64,000 nucleotides of DNA. Origin: Lignipirellula cremea. Its GTDB lineage: Bacteria > Planctomycetota > Planctomycetia > Pirellulales > Pirellulaceae. The position numbers and the translations under genes are program-made. Positions 19,836 through 29,166 of this stretch are shown piece after piece. The stretch lies in NCBI RefSeq assembly GCF_007751035.1, contig NZ_CP036433.1:2647001-2711000 (forward strand), given 5' to 3'. The notes beneath the pieces are model-generated. The model was given only the letters and a program-made list of their open reading frames with translations. It did not search any database and was not told the DNA's origin. Position 1 is the stretch's first letter. Each line of letters starts with the position of its first letter.

Positions 19836-20096
19836 CGTTGAGGGCGGCCGTTGTGGCGGAAAGGCGGTCTGACCGCCGAGCCCGTCGAACGCCAGGCTTC
19901 CCGCACTGTATTCTGCGCGACCTCACCTGCGATCATTTTGGCGCCATTCGGGCCGCCGGCTGCCAGAGTGGAAGCTGCGGCTGAATTGGCGTTTAAAATG
20001 CAATTCCAATTGCATCAACGACTTGCGTCAATACGAGTGGCTTGGCGCAAGAAAAAATACCGATTGGTACGCTAGCTGCATTTAAGGTAGAACCAT

Positions 20097-20282
20097 GTGG
20101 CAAGCCTGCCACACCCATCAACTGAACGATTCGAGGTCAACGGGAGTGCTGCTCTCGTTTTTGGGTCAACGGGAGCTGCTTCAGCAAGCCCGATTATCAT
20201 AGATCGACAAGCGTTCGAGAGGAGCTCGCCTCCTCTCCGCAGGTCACAAGCGACCGCCGCCAACTGACGAGTTAGCGGCGGT
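20097..20282 (+). other. Cluster of four strong hairpins, possible structured RNA
   Basis: In order: GTGGCA/TGCCAC (20097-20112, 4-nt loop); CGGGAG/CTCTCG (20141-20157) followed by five T, which could terminate; GAGAGGAG/CTCCTCTC (20217-20237, 5-nt loop); and ACCGCCGC/GCGGCGGT with an inner AACT/AGTT stem (20253-20282, 4-nt loop). A short duplication of GGTCAACGGGAG (around 20135 and 20164) lies inside. I cannot assign it to SRP RNA, 6S RNA, RNase P RNA or tmRNA. Confidence 0.5.
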
Positions 20283-20321
20283 TGTTCATTTCTTGTCAGC
20301 GCTTCGTCACCGCGAGAAAAC

Positions 20322-20374
20322 GTAGTGGACCTGGCCACAGGTCCCTCTTTTGTAGTGGAGCTGGCTACAGGTCC
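20322..20374 (+). repeat. Two tandem REP-like units
   Basis: Each unit is GTAGT, a 6-bp arm, a GGCCAC-type loop and the complementary arm. Unit 1 (20322-20344) has arms GGACCT/AGGTCC; unit 2 (20352-20374) has GGAGCT/AGGTCC with one mismatch and loop GGCTAC. They are in direct orientation with a 30-bp period. Confidence 0.85.
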
Positions 20375-20438
20375 CTGGTCTTTCATGGCGAGGCAAGAAG
20401 ACGGAATTGTGGCCAACACCACTACGGAAGGGTGGGCC

Positions 20439-21836
20439 TTAGTGAAAGTAGGTGGGTTCCTGGAGCGTGCGGCCGGGCGGGAGTTTCTGCTTGAGCTCGT
20501 CGGCGTCGAGGGCGAACAGGGGGCTGATCTCCAGCGGCGGGTCGCCCTGGATCCTGGCGCCGGCTGCTTCCAGCCAGCGACGGGCCATGCGCGTCATGGC
20601 CTCCTGGGCCAGTTCGGGCGTATGGCTCGCTTCGCCGGGGGCGTTTTTGACGGGGGCGAAAGCCTCGTCGGCTTTGGCCTCTACGACGATCGCGTTTCGG
20701 GCTGCCGGCAGCAGATCGAAGATAAACCGTTCCAGTTTGATGGCGTTCGGTTCCTCGGGCAGCACCTGTTCCCCACGAGCCGGATCGAACCAGGCGACCT
20801 TCTTTCGCGCTGCGTGGAACGGCAGTCCCGTCCCGCTGGTCGCTTGCCGCTGCAGGAATGCGCGGTCGAACACATGCACGGCGATGTTGCCGGCCCATAG
20901 CTGCAGATCGCCGCTGGCGTCGCGGCGCTGGGCGACTTCGTCCGGCAGGTCGCTGTACTCGATGATCTGTACTTGCCCGTCGACCAGGACGACATTGCCG
21001 ACCCGTTCCAGCGGGTCCTGCTTGCGGACGACCTGGGTCGTCATTTCGGATTCGCAAAGCAGATGATAGCCAATCAGTTCCGGATCGCAGATCTGCGTCA
21101 TCGGATTGTCGACCTGCCCATAGAAGAACTGCTCGATCTCGCGTTCCTCAGCAAACGCAAGCCCGCCGCTGGCATGCAGCGCCTGCAGCATGCCGCCGTG
21201 GCCGTCGGGACTCAGGCACAAAGAGCCCGGAGATTCCAGCAGCACGCGTCCTGTCTGGGCGTCGATGGCGGGCAGCGAGCCTTGCTGGAAAACACGCAGG
21301 TCCTCTTCCGGCAGACCGAACCGCTGGTGAGCGTCCAGAAACTGCAGCGTTTCCTGGTGCGTGGCGTGGCTCGTCATCAGCAGCAGCGGGATGCGCGTTC
21401 CATACCGGCGACCGACCGCCTGTAGACCTTCGATCAGGATCTGGAACAGGGTGCGACCGGAAACGGCGCCCACGGGAAACATCCCTTTCGGGTGATCGAA
21501 GCCAAGACGGGAGCCCTGGCCGCCGGCGACCAGAATCATGGCCAGACGTCCCTCGCCAAGGGCCGCTTCCCCACGGTCGCGAGCTTCGCTGCGGGTAAAA
21601 CGGTCGCTGGCTTGCGGTTCCAGGCGAAATGCGGGCGGGCTTTGAGCCCTTTCGGACCGTTCCCTGAGGGAAGAGTCTGCGGCGACGGCCTGGAATTCGG
21701 CGGCGATCCGCTCAAAGTCGACCTGCGCGATCTGCCGCGCCAGCTCTTGTTGCTGGTCGGCTGCCAGCGTATCCCACAAGGCAAGCAGCCCGGCGTTGCC
21801 CGTCGGCTGGAGCCGCTGGAGAAGGGATTTCTTCAT
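20439..21836 (-). CDS. UDPGP-family UTP-sugar-1-phosphate uridylyltransferase (UAP1-like)
   Basis: Cytosolic nucleotidyltransferase that makes a UDP-sugar from UTP and a sugar 1-phosphate. The signature loop LVAGGQGSRLGFDHPKG (about 110-126) and PDGHGGMLQAL (about 215) are those of eukaryote-type UDP-N-acetylglucosamine/UDP-glucose pyrophosphorylases, not of GlmU. Which sugar is used cannot be decided from sequence alone; UDP-GlcNAc is my best guess. ATG 21836 was chosen because GAGGAG lies just upstream on the minus strand and the product begins MKKSLLQRL; the open frame runs back to 21908 without such a site. 465 aa is normal. Confidence 0.85.
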   Translation of the reverse strand: MKKSLLQRLQPTGNAGLLALWDTLAADQQQELARQIAQVDFERIAAEFQAVAADSSLRERSERAQSPPAFRLEPQASDRFTRSEARDRGEAALGEGRLAMILVAGGQGSRLGFDHPKGMFPVGAVSGRTLFQILIEGLQAVGRRYGTRIPLLLMTSHATHQETLQFLDAHQRFGLPEEDLRVFQQGSLPAIDAQTGRVLLESPGSLCLSPDGHGGMLQALHASGGLAFAEEREIEQFFYGQVDNPMTQICDPELIGYHLLCESEMTTQVVRKQDPLERVGNVVLVDGQVQIIEYSDLPDEVAQRRDASGDLQLWAGNIAVHVFDRAFLQRQATSGTGLPFHAARKKVAWFDPARGEQVLPEEPNAIKLERFIFDLLPAARNAIVVEAKADEAFAPVKNAPGEASHTPELAQEAMTRMARRWLEAAGARIQGDPPLEISPLFALDADELKQKLPPGRTLQEPTYFH

Positions 21837-21891
21837 CGGAGTCTCCTCAAGGGGGCGTTGCTGGCGTTTGCCTGGTCGCGGCAAAGCGGTG

Positions 21892-22008
21892 TCAGCCAAT
21901 CCAGCCATTCACCCAGGCGTAAGCCAGGAAGCACAGGATCGGAAACAGCACAAAGATGGCGCCATAGGTGAACACTGTCGTCCAGAAGCGTCGAGGCCAA
22001 CGAGCCAT
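21892..22008 (-). CDS. Putative 38-aa single-span membrane protein
   Basis: A short open frame starts with ATG at 22008 and stops at 21892. It encodes MARWPRRFW, basic and aromatic, followed by about 25 hydrophobic residues (TTVFTYGAIFVLFPILCFLA...) and ends NGWIG. A positively charged N-terminus before a single hydrophobic span is typical of small inner-membrane proteins. The upstream sequence has no strong ribosome-binding site, which lowers confidence. It lies 55 bp upstream of the UAP1-like gene in the same direction, so the two could be cotranscribed. Confidence 0.45.
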   Translation of the reverse strand: MARWPRRFWTTVFTYGAIFVLFPILCFLAYAWVNGWIG

Positions 22009-22323
22009 GGCAGTTGGGTAGCAATCGAGTAGAGAAGAAAGAAGCAATTCGAGAAGAAAGCGGCAAGCAGCTGGCTAGAAGTTTACCGCAAGAAGCAAAG
22101 TCCGGGGAAGACCGCCCAGGCGAAATCCGGGGGGGCGATCAGGAGTCACCAGCCGCACGTGCAGGGGAAGGGCGTAGTAGTCGCAGGCGCCTGATCGGGG
22201 AGCAGCCGTCCCCGGGGTCATTTGGCGGGGGCGGGGCTAACCCCTCGACGACGCGGCGCCCTGTGTGGTACTTTACCAATCGTGGCGGGTTATATCGTAG
22301 TTACATGTTTTTGGACTAGCACC
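22009..22323. other. 315-bp spacer upstream of aroF
   Basis: No coding frame is convincing. An 8-bp inverted repeat CGATCAGG (22136-22143)/CCTGATCG (22190-22197) encloses 46 nt of purine-rich sequence. It could be part of an aroF leader or upstream site. Confidence 0.4.
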
Positions 22324-23361
22324 GTGATTCTAATTTTATCGCCTCACGCGACCGACGAGCAGATCGACCATGTGATCAGGCATGTGGAAGATCTCGGGTT
22401 TCAAACGCACGTCAGCCGCGGCGCGTTTCGCACCATTGTCGGTGTTATCGGCGACGAAGATAAACTCTCCGTTGAACCGCTGAACGCCATGCCGGGCGTA
22501 GAGAAGGTCGTGCCTGTGCTGCCGCCTTACAAGCTCGCCAGCCTGGAAGCTCATCCGACGCCTTCGATCGTAGACGTCGCCGGCGTGAAGATCGGCGGCG
22601 GGCATCTGGCGATGATCGCCGGTCCGTGTGCCGTCGAAGGCCGCGACCGGATGGAAAGAATTGCCGAAAGCATCCGCGATGCAGGCGCCAACATCCTCCG
22701 CGGCGGCGCGTTCAAGCCCCGCACCAGCCCCTATTCATTCCAGGGCCTGGGGGAAGACGGCCTGAAGATCCTCCGTGAAACGGGCGACAAATTCGGCTTG
22801 CCGATCGTCACCGAGGTGATGGATCCCCGCTGTGTCGAGCTGGTCGCGGAATACGCCGACATGATCCAGATCGGCGCCCGGAACATGCAGAACTTTGTGC
22901 TGCTGACCGAAGTCGGCAAGACCCAGAAGCCGGTGCTGCTGAAACGGGGCATGAGCGCCACGATCACCGACCTGCTGATGAGCGCGGAGTACATCATGTC
23001 GCAGGGGAATTTCGGCGTGGTGCTGTGCGAACGCGGCGTAAAGGGCTTCGATAACATCGCCCGCAACCTGTACGACGTGGCGTCGGTCGCGATTGTCAAA
23101 GGTTTGTCGCACTTGCCCATTATTGTCGATCCCAGCCATGCGACGGGCCGCCCTGACCTGATTCCGCCTTGCGCCCTGGCGGGTATCGCCGCCGGAGCCG
23201 ACGGCGTGCATATCGAAGTGCACGATTGCCCGGAAGAAGCCAAAAGCGACGGCCCCCAGGCCTTGCTGCCGCACCAGTACGCAGAGCTGGCGGATCAGAT
23301 TCGCAAGCTGGCCGCCCTGTTCAATAAAACCATTTCGCCCCCGGCGGGAGTTGCATCGTGA
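22324..23361 (+). CDS. aroF: 3-deoxy-7-phosphoheptulonate synthase (DAHP synthase, type I beta)
   Basis: First enzyme of the shikimate pathway, condensing phosphoenolpyruvate and erythrose 4-phosphate. An N-terminal ferredoxin-like/ACT-type regulatory domain (about 1-75) precedes the barrel, as in Thermotoga and Bacillus-type enzymes. Barrel motifs include MIAGPCAVE (about 99), [15 protein letters not shown] (about 126), [10 protein letters not shown] (about 205) and [14 protein letters not shown] (about 268). I chose GTG 22324 ([13 protein letters not shown]), which fits the family N-terminus; the open frame begins at 22222. Its stop overlaps the tpiA start by 4 bp, so translation is probably coupled. 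Confidence 0.93.
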   Translation: MILILSPHATDEQIDHVIRHVEDLGFQTHVSRGAFRTIVGVIGDEDKLSVEPLNAMPGVEKVVPVLPPYKLASLEAHPTPSIVDVAGVKIGGGHLAMIAGPCAVEGRDRMERIAESIRDAGANILRGGAFKPRTSPYSFQGLGEDGLKILRETGDKFGLPIVTEVMDPRCVELVAEYADMIQIGARNMQNFVLLTEVGKTQKPVLLKRGMSATITDLLMSAEYIMSQGNFGVVLCERGVKGFDNIARNLYDVASVAIVKGLSHLPIIVDPSHATGRPDLIPPCALAGIAAGADGVHIEVHDCPEEAKSDGPQALLPHQYAELADQIRKLAALFNKTISPPAGVAS

Positions 23362-24110
23362 GAAAACCGTTTATCGCCGGAAACTGGAAGATGAACCTCG
23401 ATCGGGCCGGCGCGGTAGCGCTGGCCAAAGAGCTGGCGGCGGCGGTTCCTGCCGACGGGCCGGTTCAGGTCGCCATCTGCCCGCCCGCCGTCTATCTGGA
23501 CGCCGTTCGCGAAGCGATCGCCGGTTCCGCCGTCGAACTGGGCGCTCAGAACATGTACCACGAAGCCAGTGGAGCCTTCACGGGCGAAACCAGCGCCGCC
23601 ATGCTGCAGGACGTCGGCTGCCAGTGGGTCATTCTGGGCCACAGCGAACGCCGCCATGTGCTGGGCGAAACCGACGCCGACATCAACCGCAAAGTGCATG
23701 CGGCCTTGGCCGCCGGCCTGCCGCCGATCGTCTGCGTGGGCGAAACGCTCGATGAACGCGAAGCAGGTCGCACGCAGGAAGTTGTCCGTTCGCAGTGCGA
23801 CGGCTCGCTGGCCGGCCTGACCGAAGAACAGATGGCGAAGGTCGTCATCGCTTATGAGCCGGTCTGGGCGATTGGCACGGGGAAAGTCGCCACCCCCGCC
23901 CAGGCGGAAGAGGTGCATAACGACCTTCGCAAATACTTCGAAAATCGCTACAATCACGCGCTGGCCGAGGGAGTTCGCATCCAGTACGGCGGCAGCGTCA
24001 AGCCGGACAACGCCAAGGAATTGCTCTCGCAACCGAATATCGATGGAGCGCTGGTAGGCGGCGCCGCACTCAAGGCGGATAGCTTTCTGGGAATTATTGC
24101 CGGGGCATAG
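23358..24110 (+). CDS. tpiA: Triose-phosphate isomerase
   Basis: Interconverts dihydroxyacetone phosphate and glyceraldehyde 3-phosphate in glycolysis. Catalytic and binding motifs are all present: GNWKMN (Lys near residue 11), GHSERR (His near 95), [12 protein letters not shown] (Glu near 168) and YGGSVKPDN (about 212). Length 250 aa is standard. It starts with GTG inside the TGA of aroF. Confidence 0.97.
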   Translation: MRKPFIAGNWKMNLDRAGAVALAKELAAAVPADGPVQVAICPPAVYLDAVREAIAGSAVELGAQNMYHEASGAFTGETSAAMLQDVGCQWVILGHSERRHVLGETDADINRKVHAALAAGLPPIVCVGETLDEREAGRTQEVVRSQCDGSLAGLTEEQMAKVVIAYEPVWAIGTGKVATPAQAEEVHNDLRKYFENRYNHALAEGVRIQYGGSVKPDNAKELLSQPNIDGALVGGAALKADSFLGIIAGA

Positions 24111-24194
24111 GGATTTGCCTTGAGCTTTCTGGAAATCGCCCTGGGCTGCCAGAATCACACCACCCATTTTTAGAAATGGCGGAGAGGAATACCG

Positions 24195-24617
24195 ATGCAG
24201 TTCTTTTTTGGTTTCATGATGTTTGTCGTGGCGCTGTTCCTGATCTTATTGATCCTGGTGCAACGCGGCAAAGGCGGCGGTTTGAGCGGAGCCCTCGGCG
24301 GCATGGGCGGCGAAAGCGCGTTCGGCAGCAAAGCGGGCGACCTGTTCACCCGGATCACGATCGGCACCGCCCTGGTCTGGATTCTGCTCTGCATTTTGTC
24401 GATCAAAATGCTCAAAACAGAGCCCCTGCTCGAGACCACCAGCGTTGCGCCGGCCGGCGAATCGCTGGTTCCGGGCGTCAATAACAAAAATCCGGATGCG
24501 ACCGACGGCGCCGCGACCGATGGCGGAATCGCTCCCCCGGCCAGCACGCCGGCGACCAGCACGCCTCCGGCCGCAGCACCTGCCACGGGCCCGGCTCTTC
24601 CCGCCGAAGCTCCGTAA
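24195..24617 (+). CDS. secG: Preprotein translocase subunit SecG
   Basis: Small subunit of the SecYEG channel that aids protein export across the inner membrane. Two hydrophobic spans (about 2-22 and 53-72) flank the cytoplasmic loop with the hallmark [15 protein letters not shown] and FGSKAG. A Pro/Ala/Thr-rich tail of about 60 residues is extra. GGAGAGG lies ahead of the ATG. tpiA-secG adjacency is common in bacteria and supports the call. Confidence 0.93.
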   Translation: MQFFFGFMMFVVALFLILLILVQRGKGGGLSGALGGMGGESAFGSKAGDLFTRITIGTALVWILLCILSIKMLKTEPLLETTSVAPAGESLVPGVNNKNPDATDGAATDGGIAPPASTPATSTPPAAAPATGPALPAEAP

Positions 24618-24793
24618 GCGGGCCAGGCAGTTTTTTCGATCTGTCGGCAGATATGAATCGCAGCCCGAATCCGGGCTGTGCGCCCTCCCGTGACGGCCAG
24701 CAGCGATCGTCCGCCGAGCAAGAGCTCGGTGGACGTCTGTCGCTTTTCGATCTTCTTTTCTATTCGATTTTCCATTCGATCAGGAGCGGGCGG

Positions 24794-25675
24794 TTGTTGC
24801 AGAGCATGACCGGACAAGGCGACGCCACACTCCCTCGCGACGGCATGGTTGTCAGCGTGGAAGTTCGCGCCATTAACGGCCGTTATTTCAAGCTGTCGTA
24901 TCGCGGCTCAGAAGGCTGTGGGGCGCTGGAGTCGCGGGTCGACGCCGTGATCCGGCAAGCCATTCGTCGCGGCACCGTGCAGGTCGAAGTCAAAGTCGCC
25001 CGGAAATCGGCGGCCGATCCGTATCGCTTGAATACCGAAGTGCTGGCCGGCTACTACCGGCAGCTGGAAACGCTGTTTCATCAGTTCCACCCCAACAGCA
25101 CGCCTGCGCTTGAGTCGCTGCTCGCCCTGCCCGGCGTGGTGGAAGAGAACCAGGCGTCCGAAGGGGTCGACGAGATCTGGCCGCTGGTGGAAGAAACGCT
25201 GCACGCCGCCCTGGCAAATCTCGCGCAGATGCGGGCCGACGAAGGCCGCGCCATGGCGACCGATCTGGCCCACAACTGCCGCACCATCGGCGTGGAACTG
25301 ACCGCCATTGAAGCCAGGGCGCCCGAGGTGGTCCAGGCGTACCGCGGTCGTCTGGTCGAGCGGATGAACGCCTTCCTGCAGCAGCACGACCTGCGTCTGG
25401 AAGCATCGGATCTGCTTCGCGAAGTGGCCGTGTTTGCGGAACGCTGCGACATCTCTGAAGAGGTCGTCCGGCTGCGGAGCCACCTGGAGCAGTTCGACAC
25501 AATTCTGCAGCAGGAGGAATCGGCCGGCCGCAAGCTGGAATTCCTGACGCAGGAAATGTTCCGAGAGACGAATACGATCGGCTCCAAAGCGAACGATGCC
25601 GAAGTCGCCCGGCATGTGATTGAGATCAAAGCCGCCATTGAGCGGATGCGAGAGATGATTCAAAACGTGGAATAG
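24794..25675 (+). CDS. yicC: YicC/YloC family endoribonuclease
   Basis: YicC-family proteins are stress-linked endoribonucleases. The N-terminal half has SMTGQGDA near the start and GRYFKLSYR (about 34); the C-terminal DUF1732 part ends in the conserved RKLEFLTQEMFRETNTIGSK and VEIKAAIERMREMIQNVE-like helix. I set the start at TTG 24794 because AGGAG (24782-24786) is 7 bp upstream and the product begins MLQSMTG, like the family's MIRSMTG; ATG 24806 would be too far from the site. 293 aa is normal. Confidence 0.9.
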   Translation: MLQSMTGQGDATLPRDGMVVSVEVRAINGRYFKLSYRGSEGCGALESRVDAVIRQAIRRGTVQVEVKVARKSAADPYRLNTEVLAGYYRQLETLFHQFHPNSTPALESLLALPGVVEENQASEGVDEIWPLVEETLHAALANLAQMRADEGRAMATDLAHNCRTIGVELTAIEARAPEVVQAYRGRLVERMNAFLQQHDLRLEASDLLREVAVFAERCDISEEVVRLRSHLEQFDTILQQEESAGRKLEFLTQEMFRETNTIGSKANDAEVARHVIEIKAAIERMREMIQNVE

Positions 25676-25774
25676 CAGGGATCCGCTTCGCCGCCAGGTT
25701 CGACGACAGGTTCGACGCTTCCACGGAGGAACAGGTCGAACGCCGCCCTCCCAGTACAGGGGCCGAGCAACCGC

Positions 25775-26365
25775 ATGAGCAAGCCCTGCACCCCCGCAGG
25801 CCAGGTGATTATCGTTTCCGGTCCCTCGGGCGCCGGCAAATCGACGCTGGTCCGCACTCTCTTGAAACGCTGCGATCTGCCGATTGTGCTGAGCGTTTCC
25901 GCTACCACGCGCCCCCCCCGTGCTGGGGAGCGAGAAGGGGTCGACTATCACTTTCTTTCCCAGGAAGAATTCCAGAAGCGGCGCCTGGCCGGCGAATTCC
26001 TCGAAGAAAAGGAAGTTTTTGGCCGCGGCGACTGGTACGGAACGCTTGCCAGCGAGGTGACCGCTGGTCTTTCGGCCGGAAAATGGGTACTGTTAGAGAT
26101 TGACGTGCAAGGCGCCATGAGCGTTTTGCCGGTCTATCCTGATGCGGCGACCTTCTTTGTTCATTCCGGAACGCTCGAAGAACTGGAGAAACGCCTGCGC
26201 GATCGTCGCTCCGAAACCGAAGCCTCGATCCAGCGCCGTCTGGAAGTCGCCCGCGGGGAAATGGATTACTTGACTCAATACCGCTACACCATTGTCAATG
26301 AAACCATTGACGAGGCAGCGGACGAAATGTGCCGGATTTTGCAATCTCTGGGAGAACAAGGCTGA
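25775..26365 (+). CDS. gmk: Guanylate kinase
   Basis: Phosphorylates GMP to GDP. P-loop GPSGAGKST at about residues 16-24, the GMP-binding segment [21 protein letters not shown] (about 41-61, shown only for position), [10 protein letters not shown] with a WYGT, and IDVQGA (about 109). 196 aa is typical. Its TGA overlaps the ATG of rpoZ by one base. Confidence 0.95.
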   Translation: MSKPCTPAGQVIIVSGPSGAGKSTLVRTLLKRCDLPIVLSVSATTRPPRAGEREGVDYHFLSQEEFQKRRLAGEFLEEKEVFGRGDWYGTLASEVTAGLSAGKWVLLEIDVQGAMSVLPVYPDAATFFVHSGTLEELEKRLRDRRSETEASIQRRLEVARGEMDYLTQYRYTIVNETIDEAADEMCRILQSLGEQG

Positions 26366-26616
26366 TGCTAGAAGAACTGAAGGAAGAAGCGATCGTGAAC
26401 AAGGTCGGTGGTCGCTTCAAGCTTTCGACCCTCATTCAAAAACGCCTGGTGCAATTGAACGCCGGCAGCCGCCCCCTGGTCGACATGAACAGCCAGAACA
26501 AAATGGAAATCGTGCTGCAGGAAATCCTGCAGGACAAAATCTATCTGGATACGAGTAATGTCGTCGCCTACACCGGCATGACCGAAGGCGGCGAAGAGTT
26601 CGACTTCGGCGAATAG
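26365..26616 (+). CDS. rpoZ: DNA-directed RNA polymerase omega subunit
   Basis: Small subunit that helps fold and assemble the beta' subunit. The sequence [17 protein letters not shown] matches the conserved omega core (in E. coli VGNRFDLVLVAARRA). The start is ATG 26365, overlapping the gmk stop (TGATG); gmk-rpoZ linkage is common. 83 aa, with an acidic C-terminus (GGEEFDFGE). Confidence 0.88.
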   Translation: MLEELKEEAIVNKVGGRFKLSTLIQKRLVQLNAGSRPLVDMNSQNKMEIVLQEILQDKIYLDTSNVVAYTGMTEGGEEFDFGE

Positions 26617-26810
26617 TTCGCCCTCTTCTGCGGCAAAACGGCCGGCAGCCCGCTGCCGCGCCCGCCGCAGGGAACGACTCTGACGGACCGGCCGAATCGC
26701 TCGGTCGTCACTCGCCCGGCGGCGCGACCTGCACGCGCCGCTTGCTGGGGCCCCTTCTCTTTCCGCATCTTACGGATCTTCCCGCATCGGTCGCCAGGCG
26801 AATCGCACGC

Positions 26811-27359
26811 ATGCAAGGTCGTGAAATTATCATCGGCGTTTCCGGCGGCATTGCCGCTTTCAAGTCGGCCGCCCTGGTGAGCCAGCTGGTCCAGGCCGGC
26901 GCTGGCGTAACGGTCGTCACGACCGCCGCCGCCCAGCGGTTCGTAGGCGATGCGACGTTTGCGGCCCTGACCGGTCGGCCTGCCGCATCGCAACTGTTTG
27001 ACCCGGCGTATCCGCTGGGAGCCCACATTACGATCGCCCGGCGGGCTGAACTGCTGTGCATTGCTCCCGCTTCGGCCGACATGATGGCGAAGATGGCCCT
27101 GGGCCTGGCCGACGATCTGTTGTCCACGCTGTACCTGGCGTTTACCGGCACGGTGCTGGTCGCCCCGGCGATGAACCGGGAGATGTGGAGCAAGCCGGCT
27201 GTCCAGCGCAACGTGCAACAGCTGGAAGAAGACGGCGTCCACTTTATCGGTCCCGACTCTGGCTGGCTCAGCTGCCGCGAAGCAGGCTCCGGCCGCATGG
27301 CTTCGCCCGAAGACCTGTTCCAGGCAATCGCCGAACGCCTCAAAACGCCCGACAGTTAG
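26811..27359 (+). CDS. coaC: Flavoprotein, CoaC-type phosphopantothenoylcysteine decarboxylase
   Basis: HFCD-fold flavin enzyme, the decarboxylase step of coenzyme A synthesis. Motifs: IIIGVSGGIAAFKSA at the N-terminus, APASADMMAKMALGLADDLLS (central), the substrate motif VAPAMNREMW (about 117), and the clamp loop LSCREAGSGRM with its Cys near 158. Only the CoaC half is present (182 aa); the CoaB synthetase half normally fused to it is absent here. Start ATG 26811 fits the family; the frame opens earlier at a TTG (26742). It follows gmk-rpoZ, a common linkage. Confidence 0.85.
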   Translation: MQGREIIIGVSGGIAAFKSAALVSQLVQAGAGVTVVTTAAAQRFVGDATFAALTGRPAASQLFDPAYPLGAHITIARRAELLCIAPASADMMAKMALGLADDLLSTLYLAFTGTVLVAPAMNREMWSKPAVQRNVQQLEEDGVHFIGPDSGWLSCREAGSGRMASPEDLFQAIAERLKTPDS

Positions 27360-27370
27360 TCGCCCGACAC

Positions 27371-27415
27371 GTAGTGGCCTGGGCCACAAGTCCCTCTTAT
27401 TTTCAGGTCCACTAC
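27371..27415. repeat. REP-like inverted pair
   Basis: A unit GTAGT-GGCCTG-GGCCAC-AAGTCC (27371-27393) is followed by a partial unit in the opposite direction ending in GGTCCACTAC (27406-27415), so the 45-bp element has GTAGTGG and CCACTAC at its ends. It lies between two converging genes. Confidence 0.75.
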
Positions 27416-27460
27416 CCAGAAATCCCGCGGTGAAAAGGCGCCTATCGCCAGGCCGCTCGC

Positions 27461-28090
27461 TTACAAACCCAGTTCGACGTAGAGCTTGCCGTTCTCCACC
27501 GTGACGGACTGCAGCAGGGCCTTGGTCAGGTTGCCGCTGAACTGTTTGGCATCGATGGTATAGATGGGTGTCTGGTCGAGGTACCGGGCGACCAGCTTCT
27601 CCACCACCTCGCGGGCCGGCCGGGTATGTTCGACAGGCAAGTCGGCCAGCTGGAGGTCGGTGATCGTTGCGTTTTTGTAGAACAGCTCGCCGGTGGCCGG
27701 CTCGTAACGCAGGTCGCCGTACACAGTGACGGTTCCTTCCCGCGGCTGACCTTCGCCCAGCAGCCCGGCTGCGGGCAACTCGGGGCCTCCGCCCGGCAGT
27801 CGCACGCGGCGGGGCGGGTTCGGCAATTCCTGCGGCGGAATGAGGGTGATTTTCATCCGCACGCCCAGCTGGTTCTTGCCGGGTTCCAGCAAGGCGACCG
27901 GATCCGAGAGCGTCGCCTTGATGGGCGATTCAAATCCAGGAATGTCGTCGGTCGAATAAGGGAACGAGGCAGCCAGCGACGACTGCACCTGTTCTGGCGA
28001 GATCTCTACCTTGTGCGATAGCGACTGCGAACAACCGACCGCCAGCAGCAGGCAGGCGAGTCCCAGAGGTTTCCAGCATTGTTTCCACAT
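27461..28090 (-). CDS. Lipoprotein, DUF1439/YceB-like
   Basis: The N-terminus has a lipoprotein signal with lipobox LAVGC (Cys near residue 20). The mature part of about 190 residues resembles the DUF1439 lipid-binding-like fold: FYKNATITDLQLADLP, a long helix REVVEKLVARYLDQTPIY, and a final beta-hairpin ending VENGKLYVELGL, as in E. coli YceB. The likely location is the periplasmic face of a membrane. No partner gene is evident. The family link rests on overall pattern, not on a search. Confidence 0.65.
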   Translation of the reverse strand: MWKQCWKPLGLACLLLAVGCSQSLSHKVEISPEQVQSSLAASFPYSTDDIPGFESPIKATLSDPVALLEPGKNQLGVRMKITLIPPQELPNPPRRVRLPGGGPELPAAGLLGEGQPREGTVTVYGDLRYEPATGELFYKNATITDLQLADLPVEHTRPAREVVEKLVARYLDQTPIYTIDAKQFSGNLTKALLQSVTVENGKLYVELGL

Positions 28091-28169
28091 GGCATGCTTC
28101 CTTGACTCACGGGGAAGAAGACTGACGGCAGGCCGAACGCCGGCGGGCGACGGGCTTGTGTAGCCGGGC

Positions 28170-28309
28170 CTGGCTAGTGGTGCGTCAAACCATCAAATCA
28201 GGTTTCTCTCAATCAGCCGCCGGGCGCTAGCCCACGGTTTTCCTGGCAGCACAGCAGCGCGGCCGAAATCGCTCACTCGAAGATTGAAGATTGACGCGGC
28301 ACTAGCCAG
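28170..28309. mobile_element. MITE-like 140-bp element with 19-bp terminal inverted repeats
   Basis: Left end CTGGCTAGTGGTGCGTCAA (28170-28188) and right end TTGACGCGGCACTAGCCAG (28291-28309) are inverted copies with 17 of 19 matches. The interior holds another dyad (CCGCCGGGC/GCCCACGG around 28217-28239). No coding frame is inside and no clear target-site duplication flanks it. It sits between the lipoprotein gene and apt. Confidence 0.6.
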
Positions 28310-28310
28310 T

Positions 28311-28838
28311 TTAGTACTGGATCAGGCTGAACGTTTCGTGCGGGGCGATCCGGGCGGCGCCGCCCAGGGCCAGTAGTTCAATCACAAAGGCGCAGCCGAC
28401 AACTTCGGCGCCGGTCTCCTGGAGCAGATGGCAGCAGGCGTCGACCGTGCCGCCGGTCGCCAGCAGGTCGTCGACCACCAGCACGCGCTGGTCGCGGAGC
28501 ACGCCGTCGACATGCATCTCCAGCGTGTCGCTGCCGTACTCTAGATCGTACTGGAACGATCGGGTGTTGAAGGGCAGTTTGCCCGGCTTGCGGACGGGCG
28601 TAAAGGCAACGCCCAGTTCAATCGCCAGCGGGGCGGCGAAGATGAAACCGCGGGCTTCGGCGGCGATGATCACATCGATTTTCGCGTCGCGGAACCGGTC
28701 AGCCAGTCGCTGGGTCGTTTCCCGAAAGGCAACCGGCGAGGCCAGCAAAGGGGTAATATCGCGGAACAGAATGCCCGGCTTGGGGAAGTCGGGGATATCG
28801 CGAATGAATTCCTTGAGGTCGAAATCTGGGTTCGTCAT
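28311..28838 (-). CDS. apt: Adenine phosphoribosyltransferase
   Basis: Purine salvage: adenine plus PRPP gives AMP. The PRPP-binding motif [13 protein letters not shown] lies near residue 116-128; [18 protein letters not shown] (about 14-31) and [14 protein letters not shown] (about 57) are also family marks. I chose ATG 28838 ([12 protein letters not shown]), which has GGAAAG upstream on the minus strand; the frame is open to 28985. 175 aa is standard. The stop codon abuts the MITE-like element. Confidence 0.95.
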   Translation of the reverse strand: MTNPDFDLKEFIRDIPDFPKPGILFRDITPLLASPVAFRETTQRLADRFRDAKIDVIIAAEARGFIFAAPLAIELGVAFTPVRKPGKLPFNTRSFQYDLEYGSDTLEMHVDGVLRDQRVLVVDDLLATGGTVDACCHLLQETGAEVVGCAFVIELLALGGAARIAPHETFSLIQY

Positions 28839-29166
28839 GTAACTTTCCGCGCATAAAAACAGAAACAGTTGTCTCAGGCCGCTGCAATATACGCCTGACG
28901 TCTCACCCTCGCCAGACGCACCCGGCGATTGCCGCCGGCGAACCGCCGGCATGTAGCCGAAGTCGCCAGACTTGAGAGGGAGCATTCAGGGCGAGGGAAG
29001 CAGCGGCCAAACTCTGGCGAGTTCAGCTACGGGGAGCGTAGGGGGGACCGCCGGAGGCCCTCCAACGATTGCCCGGCGGCGGGCGTTTCGAGGGTGGAAA
29101 ACGGCGTGGGGCTGGAGTACGATTGGAGCTTCCCTGCCTGCAACTCTCTCCTTATAGAGGAAAGCG

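Larger units (their letters stand above)
19769..20438. other. 670-bp gap between converging genes, rich in palindromes
   Basis: Holds the terminator at 19807-19835, an 18-bp palindrome at 19998-20015 (ATGCAATT and AATTGCAT, 2 bp apart), the hairpin cluster at 20097-20282 and two REP-like units at 20322-20374. Frames across it (for example minus 20072-20422) translate the repeats and look non-coding. Confidence 0.6.

Noticed and set aside
20072-20422. 116-codon minus-strand frame
   Set aside because: Runs through the REP units and hairpins; composition follows the repeats.
22094-22110. AGCAAAGTCCGGGGAAG resembles the start of RNase P RNA
   Set aside because: The rest of the RNase P core (conserved distal motifs) is absent; chance similarity.
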